Assembly (NCBI RefSeq): GCF_028453695.1
Contig: NC_135773.1
Location: 24,725,782-24,789,781, forward strand
Direction of reading: 5' to 3'
DNA length: 64,000 nt
Source: Augochlora pura
Lineage: Eukaryota; Arthropoda; Insecta; Hymenoptera; Halictidae
The first letter of the stretch is position 1. Each line of letters starts with the position of its first letter. Below the pieces are notes generated by a model. The model had not been told where the DNA came from. It saw only the letters and a list, made by a program, of their open reading frames with translations, and ran no database searches. Of this stretch, positions 56,714-64,000 are shown piece after piece. Position numbers and translations under genes: made by a program.

Positions 56714-58859
56714 TGCTGCGCGCTCTGGTGCGCAAAATCCACATTCCACTACTGCTATTGAACGGTAACGATTTTATCGTTGTCTGCGGATTTTTCTTTC
56801 TTTTTTCACGGAAAAGCGACTGTCTCGTGTCTCGAGAACGACACGTGAACGAGGTTCAGAACCCCCGGATAACGTCCTATAACAAATTTTCACATTTTCC
56901 AGAATTTCATATGCATGAAATCAAATTCGCGACTTTCGCGTTTTTGTGAATAAAGTAACAGCAATATTTTACGTTTAAACGTAACAGACGAAGTTATTGA
57001 AATTGTACGCGGTGTGTGTACAGTAAAGATTATTATTTTAGAAAAATAAAAATCTTTTACAGAGCTTCTAAATAAGTGCTTGTAATTTATCATAATAAAG
57101 TATTCGAATTTGTAATTGAACGGAGACTTTAAATAAGTGCGTGCATGTGTATATGCTACATTTTGGTTAATATTCCGTTAATAGTACATGCAGGACGATT
57201 CTACAGTTTCTAAAGATTAAATTGTCACTTGTCTCACATTTATTGCATTTTCTTTCATTCTGTATCTGGAAATAGGTAAAACGCTTATTGTTTTCAGTAG
57301 TGTAAGCATGTAATGATCGGACAGGAAACCATAAAAACATCAGTAATCTGATTTAGGTGTTAGGAAAGCAACGAAAGGTACAATGTGACACGTGCAGTAG
57401 ACTTTTCAATGCAAGTAAATGTGATCGAGGAATTGTATATAGAAAATTATGTGTCTGAAAGCTGCGAATATCTTTCATAAATTCAATTAATGTAAGCAAT
57501 ATTAATATCGTGTAATTTTGACGATTACTGTTATTAAAGTTAGTTCAATTTATATTAGAGTTAGTTCAATTTTTTACTATACCAAAACCAAGAAAAAAGC
57601 CTAAAAAACAAACTTCCAAATACAAATTGTTACTATTTTTTGAAATAATAAAACACTTTACTTACTTCAGACCACGTCACAGCCACAAACTATTGTACTC
57701 GATCCTTTTGTTTCAAATTAGCGGCATAATTAGAATATAATATAACTTATACAACTTTAACTATAAACCTATAAAACTTTAATTGTTTCTCGCTCTATCC
57801 ACTCTAAAACGGACTGTGTAATAATAAATAGTGGAAGTGCAGCGAGCGAACCGAAAGACGCCTTAATTTGTTATCGTAATCTTCGGGTACGATGCCGTGG
57901 TGCCGAAAAGAAAACACCGTAAACGCGATTAAAATACTCCGGGGCGTGATTATCGATAATTAAACAATCGGTGTTTCCGTAGTTGGTCGAGGCATCGCAA
58001 AGATAATCACTCGAGAATCAAATGTTTATCTTAGCTGCCGGCTTCTTTTAGTCTCGTTCGGTTGGTTGTTCCACAAGGAATGAAATTTATAACCGATGTA
58101 AATTAACGGGGCATTTCAATTGTACTCTTAACACGTTAAATCCTAATATCAACTCCGATATTCCCATAATATCAAAGTCGCATTAATTAATAAATCCGAG
58201 AATAGGAAATTAAAATTTATTTCCCTAGAAATGAAATAGAAAATATTATTTTCCTTAATATATAGAATAATAATAGAATAATAATATATAGAAAAATAAT
58301 GATTATGTTCAATGTTTAATTTTATAAAAAGAAAAAACGAAGTCCGTGTTACTTGTAAAATGACCTTGCACGTAAAGGCTACTGACATATGGAGGCTAGC
58401 CCTTGATTATTCTAAAGGGATGAGGATAGCAAATCTCCGCGAAGTAAATAAGTAATTGTTTAAAAATTTCCAGACAAAAGACTAAAAAATTAAATTAATC
58501 AGAAATATCATACAGTACTGTGCTCACAATTTTTTTCTGCTCACAAATCCGTTCAACGACGTACAATAATGTTCCTCCTGGCAAGCGAGAAACGACGAGA
58601 GCGGATTGACTTCACGGAATCATTGTCACAAAACTTTCTTGTAACTAGGGGTAACTGACCGTCGAACTTTGACACGGGAAAGGGGGACAACCAAGCATGC
58701 ATACCACCACTAATTTACCTTCTCGTGTAAACAGCAATTGCGATATACCCCCGCCCTCGTCGGTCGAAGAAGCTCGATCGAAAGAATATTTGCTGCAGCC
58801 ACAGTTAAAAAATATATTATACACTCCGTCTCACAGCATTAAATTCTTAATCATTTCAA

Positions 58860-58874
58860 CCCCCCCCCCCCCCC
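58860..58874. repeat. Poly-C run of 15
   Basis: Fifteen consecutive C bases. Such runs are error-prone in sequencing, so the exact length is uncertain. Confidence 0.85.
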
Positions 58875-61800
58875 TTGTTTCTCCACCGTTTTCACAGGCA
58901 ACCGTTTCACCGTTTTAAATAGATAGTAATAAAACGGCAACGATTAAACCATTAATCCGCGAAACTGTGACACTTTCGAAGCTGCGAACTGTACGGCTAC
59001 CGCCCGGAAATATATTATGCGACGCGAGGACTACGCGCGGCGGTACTAGAACTTGTGAATTTTGACTTCGAAAGGTATCGATTTATCGGACAGGTTCACC
59101 TTTCGAAGTGAAAATCCATGCGCCTTGGCCGATGACCAGGCTTGCAATGAACATATGATTCGCACGCAGGAACCGATGCCCTCAACGCCCGCTGTATCAT
59201 TGGCTATACATAGAAACCGTCGCGACGCGCAGACGCCGGGCGTCGCTACCCTTTTGCTATAGTATAATAAACAATTTCGGCTTTCCCTTGCCACCGAAAA
59301 AAAATCGAAAAAGGAAGTCATAGCTGTGAAATCTCTTGTAGCTCTGTTAACCTTGTTGGTATCGGCGAATGGGTGTTCACGCGCAACCCCATGGACCCAG
59401 ATAGACCAACATTGTGTTAAAAACCTTTTCAACTAAAACTTTCTTGTTATTCTCGTCGTTATTATGGAAAAAAGGAATATTCGAAAAACCATTTACAAAT
59501 GATGCTTGAAACATCTTTCTACCACCAAATTAAACCACAAATAATAGAGACGACGAAGAATACTTTCCTTTTCTCAACCCCCGACCGTTCCATCAATTAA
59601 TCGAAAACGGAGTAACCTAATTAGACTATCTGTCTTCGATTGTCCCTAAAAACAAGCTATCGCTCTGACATGTTTATAGATATATATACTGTCAAATAGA
59701 CGAATTAGTTTCCCTATAAGCACAAGAACAAAATATTGTGGAGGGATCGTCGGTAGATTCTATACCACCATAACGCGTTGATCCACGTGTTCATTCGTGC
59801 GCGGGAAATTGTTTCGCTCGTTCCAGCACCACCGAGTTAGATCACCCATCCTTCGTATTCAGCCGATCTTTAATTCTGTCATGTTCTTTTGTTCTCAACT
59901 TGGAATAATAATAATAATTCGTTGACACTGTACGTGTTAAATTAAAGTAGACAAGACTTGATTTGTCAGGACATGACGAACCTTGGAAATTTGAAAATCC
60001 TATAGCGACTATGGTGTCAGATCCTATATGATTTGATGTGGAATGGCTGGTGCGAAGATGCCTCGGCTTCTATTGTCGTGCCGCCGATTACCTCGGCTTA
60101 TGTGGATGAAGATCAATTGTTTCACCAAAAGCGGACGATGAATTTGCGTTGAATTGATTCGCAAGTTGATGACCTTCGATGCTACACTAATACATTTACG
60201 ATCAAAGTCAATGCACCTTTGTCAATGAAACATGCAATGATTAGTCATGCGTTACTATCTTGTGTGATTCTGAACCTTCGGTAATTTTAAGTTCACGTTA
60301 GATTTTTGACAGCAATTCAATCCACGCATAACACTATTCAGTATAAATATGATATTACAATAATGCATATATACAATGAACAGTGTATAAATATTAAAAG
60401 AAATGAAGTTTTTTATACATACATATATGTTCGTCAGAGTGTTAGACAGTTTAGTGTTCAAAAATAACGTCAACGATCCTAAAAATTGCACAAATATTAT
60501 TACAAAAAAAGTTATTGATTCGAGGACGCGCGGACGTAGGACTTGATGAAATTGGGTCAAGTTAGAAGATCCCGTGTGGAGAGGTAGTCCAAGGTCGATA
60601 GCATTTCTGTACACCGGAAATAGGTCACCAGACCATAGAAACCCCCCCTAAACTTTTGACCTTGTACAACGTCCTAAAATAAAATTGAAGGATTTCAATG
60701 ATTCCCTTAATAATCCGCTTAATCATTTCTTCCTTGCGGAGGTACTCTTGCAGCGTAAATCCCATTCTTTAGCATTTATATTTATTCGTATTTCACTTCA
60801 TGCCCTCGCAAGTAGAAACATATTTGAAAGAAATACATCGAATAACGAGACAACAAATTTGTTAAATTGTCTGAAAGAGGAAATGGGTTCATCCGAGAAG
60901 CGTGCGAGAATTTAAATTATAACACAGTGCTGTAGAATGACTAAAAATAAGTTCTACATCAAATTTCTTAATGCTGACCTCAACTTATGTTGTTAGTTGA
61001 TTTATGGCGTATTTGAAATCGTGTGGCCAGAAAAAGAATCTCCATTCGATTAATTTTTTTTTTACACATCAAGTTAGAGTTAGTTGGCACATGTTGAATG
61101 ATATAAAATTATTCAAAGATTTGCTTTTGATCATAATCACCGATATCGTTTGATTTTTATGAAAAATATCATTAAAAGCCACGTGTTCTACGCATACGAT
61201 TCCTTCGATCTCGTGACGCGAGCACGTTGTCCAGCGTATTAATGTTTGCTTCAAATGCCTGCAATTCTAAACCCCAATACTTTGCAACAGGAGCTTGTTA
61301 ATTTACATTCTAATATTTTGCAATACGAACTCGAAATTTAAAATCCTGCTGTTTTGCAACTTGAGTAGAGACCTGCCGTACAACGATAACACGTCAGCTG
61401 CTCTGAATGAAGTAGGTATCGCGAATGGTCGGGTATCGAGCTTGCATGATTAAAAGACGCATGGTGTTAACACATTAATTATCTGCGACCATCGAGTGTT
61501 TGAAAACTTATGGTTTGTGGCTGAGGATTTTTAATTTTATTGTAACCATACTCTTAATCACAAATTCATATATTACATCGAATTTATTTGAATTATTCTT
61601 GTTTATTATTAATTACTATAGACAGATTGTGCTTGAAAGAGAGGGGAAAAGGTAAGATAAAGTAGGGAAGAGAGAGAGCGCGCGAGAGAGAGAAGTAATT
61701 CAGAAGATCGATAAGGGTGGAATAGCCGAATGAAAAGATCAAAATACTCTGAGTAGAACCATAATCGAATAAGCTTGTTAATAAACTATTATTACTACAT

Positions 61801-61897
61801 GTTATTACTATTATTTTACCACGAATGATCGTAGGATCTCCTAAAATAATTTTTATAATATCATAAGAAATAAATAAAATAAAGAGAAAAATGAAAT

Positions 61898-61970
61898 CGC
61901 CCAACGTGGGGCTCGAACCCACGACCCTGAGATTAAGAGTCTCATGCTCTACCGACTGAGCTAGCCGGGC
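61898..61970 (-). tRNA. tRNA-Lys (anticodon CTT)
   Basis: On the minus strand this 73-nt gene folds as a complete cloverleaf. The acceptor stem GCCCGGC pairs with GTTGGGC (two G-U pairs). The anticodon stem TGAGA/TCTCA closes a seven-base loop CTCTTAA with anticodon CTT, which reads AAG lysine codons. The internal promoter boxes are intact: A box TAGCTCAGTCGG and B box GGTTCGAGCCC. The discriminator base is G and CCA is not encoded, as usual in eukaryotes. A T-run follows about 8 nt downstream, a normal polymerase III stop. No intron. Confidence 0.97.
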
Positions 61971-62428
61971 TGGTACGCAAAATGCCACAAATATTATATA
62001 TACCATCGTTCTTGTAAAACTTTACAACAATAGTTATATTTTCAACCACAAAGCTTTCTTTATTTACTAAAATAATATAGCATAAATATATTATAATGTA
62101 CCAAATGTCTTTTTCAGAAAAATAAAGTAAATTGAACACAGCGTAATATAAGCTATTGTAGATAAAGTTCTTTTTATAAGTAAACCAAATTTTTGATTAT
62201 TTATGGCATATAAGCGTACACATTGATCTCAAGGATTTTTCTGTAGGGGTAAAAAAGTTTATTAACAATACAACATTTGTACACTTCTAGCAAAAGATAA
62301 TCAAAATAACGTAACTTTTTTAGAGTTCCACGCGTTCTATAATTTATACTCTATGATTCTAGTTCAATTTCTTTTATGATATCCTGCAAACAGGAATGTA
62401 CAAATTATACAAATTGCAAATTATTTTC
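61971..62428. other. Spacer between tRNA-Lys and the exonuclease gene
   Basis: About 460 bp of AT-rich DNA holding the 3' untranslated region and polyadenylation signal of the minus-strand exonuclease gene and the upstream flank of the tRNA. Confidence 0.6.
62258..62263 (-). terminator. Candidate polyadenylation signal of the exonuclease gene
   Basis: AATAAA on the minus strand, about 170 nt behind the stop codon at 62,429. Confidence 0.5.
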
Positions 62429-64000
62429 TTAAATACGGGTTACACAATTCTCAGATATTTCTCTTTTTATGTTCAGAAAACAGGCACCATTGGCTTTATT
62501 ACTTTGTCCAGCGAATATAATACACGCTAAGCCGTTGATTGCTGTATGTTGCCATAACATCTTCACCCATTTATTCACTCTACGAAATGTTTTATCCAAT
62601 TGATCGTCTTTCAATTTGTCTTCTTCGACTCTAACATGGCATAAAGTGAAGGCGTGTTCCATTGCTATTTGGGAAGCACGAATCACAGCTTGTTTATTAT
62701 CATCAACTACAACAAGCCGTACCTATAGCAAATCCAAAATTATAATTAAACGAATAATAATACGACGAATATATCGACGTAAATCCGTAAGCTATTTTGA
62801 TCGATTCCATTTAGTCTTTAAGTTAGTTAATTTACAAAAACAAGTGAGATCATTGACGATAAGAATCTATTTTACTTCAACTGTAAAAATTATATGAATG
62901 ACTCTGTAGAATTTCCTAAATATAATATTATAAACATATTTTATAAACATATTTAATGCAACTATGTCATTCGACACATTTGCATGTTTTGAAAATCATG
63001 AGTCTTGTGAACTATTAATTAATACAACGTAAAACTGTAGTTGAACACTGTAATAAACGATCCAAGTTACTAGACAATTTCCATCCAATGATAAACATAC
63101 CTGATCATTCTTGTTAAAACTGTTGTCGTCCATGACGTTAAGGGAAGAAGACATATACTTCGAATATTCGTTCATAACTTCTCCATTACCCACAATTGCA
63201 GCTGTTTTCTGGTTCTTTGTTACATGTTTGAAAAGCGAAGTAGCATATCTACGGATCTCCGTTTTCCTATTCACATTTTTACGCCGATCTACTTCCATCT
63301 TTAATATATCCATGTCGCATCGTCCAAGCAATACTGCATCCCCATAATCTATACTATTCGCTAATTTCAATTTTGTCAATTTCATTGCAGCCTTCGAATC
63401 CTCGGTCGAACAATGACCGGATTCGTGCTCTTGTATTCTCTCGCCTAGAAATTCCCTGACCAATGTTTGCAACTTCGTTTTCCTGTACCTATATTGTATG
63501 CAATAATTAGTACTTTTACTTCAAAAGATTGTATTCAGTTGGACCAAATATAATGGTTGAATTCTTTTACTGTATGTTCTACAAATAATTTTTCTAATAC
63601 ATCTTACTATTTGCAATTTTTCTTTTTATGGTGAAATTAAAAAGTAGTATCAAGAAAAGATAATAACCTATCACCAGTAATATTAAATATTACAGATGTA
63701 TCTATGATGTATGGATGCATCATTTTCAAAGTATGTAAATCGGAATTTAAACTTTGTCCAGTGAGAATAGCATCCGCTGGAAGCAAATTTCGTAGAACTT
63801 GCTGAACGTCAGGTAACGTAGTAGATACATCTGTCAACATCTCTTTCGTAATACCACTGAACCGAGTGAGATAGTCCGTGATCGGATTTTCCGGAATAAC
63901 CAGAGTATCGTAAATAATCTGTGATAAAAATTACATGAAATCTACATACTGATTTTTAGAGATACTATTCATATTAAACTTACATTCAAACTTTCATCAA
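62429..64000 (-). CDS. Rexo5: Rexo5-like 3'-5' RNA exonuclease, 5' part cut by window edge
   Basis: Visible exons on the minus strand: 64000-63984 (partial), 63918-63668, 63488-63101, 62722-62429; GT-AG, phases agree, 315 residues to the TAA. This is the C-terminal part of a DEDDh exonuclease. IIYDTLVIPENPITDYLTRF leads to the Exo II block GQSLNSDLHTLKMMHP with its catalytic Asp, then HCSTEDSKAAMKL with the conserved His and Asp of Exo III. The Exo I Asp-Glu pair would lie beyond position 64,000. The remaining 190 or so residues, including KNQKTAAIVGN, fit the RNA-binding tail of REXO5-type proteins. Drosophila Rexo5 trims 3' ends of 28S and 5S rRNA and snoRNAs, a nuclear role; the same is inferred here. 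Other REX1/ISG20-family members are less likely because of the tail. No break or missing catalytic residue in the visible part. Confidence 0.85.

Larger units (their letters stand above)
53207..61897. other. Noncoding, AT-rich stretch left of the tRNA
   Basis: No supportable gene. The longer frames (55,203-55,583 plus; 59,046-59,432 minus) have no recognised domain and compete with frames on the opposite strand. A purine tract at 56,673 and a poly-C run at 58,860 are annotated separately. Confidence 0.5.

Overview
The window looks like nuclear DNA of an arthropod, most likely a hymenopteran (bee, ant or wasp). The reasons are spliced genes with short AT-rich introns and GT-AG junctions, abundant CpG and CT microsatellites, TTAA-flanked miniature transposons, and insect-type proteins. 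This is inference: no species-specific sequence was recognised.

Layout. Bases 1 to about 25,600 contain no gene I can support. Up to about 23.7 kb this stretch is clearly richer in G+C and CpG than the rest. It holds microsatellites, two piggyBac-like (TTAA) MITEs plus relic ends, a hairpin with three CACGTG E-boxes, and an array of about six 185-bp tandem repeats (19,068-20,170). Every recognised gene lies in the AT-rich remainder. Plus strand: an eight-exon centrobin-like coiled-coil gene (25,605-29,399), then a four-exon secreted lipocalin (31,579-35,836) with a TATA box and a leader rich in small upstream ORFs. Minus strand: a four-exon BTB-BACK protein (44,725-42,010), a tRNA-Lys(CTT) (61,970-61,898), and the 3' part of an Rexo5-type 3'-5' RNA exonuclease (from the right edge to 62,429). 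The 17 kb between the BTB gene and the tRNA shows no supportable gene.

The neighbours do not form a pathway: centriole biology, extracellular lipid or ligand carriage, a probable protein-turnover adaptor, translation and RNA 3'-end processing are unrelated, as expected for ordinary eukaryotic gene order. Exons were joined by hand from GT-AG sites with matching reading phase and unbroken domains. The least certain parts are the 5' exon of the BTB gene and transcript ends. No prokaryotic, viral or CRISPR-like system was seen.
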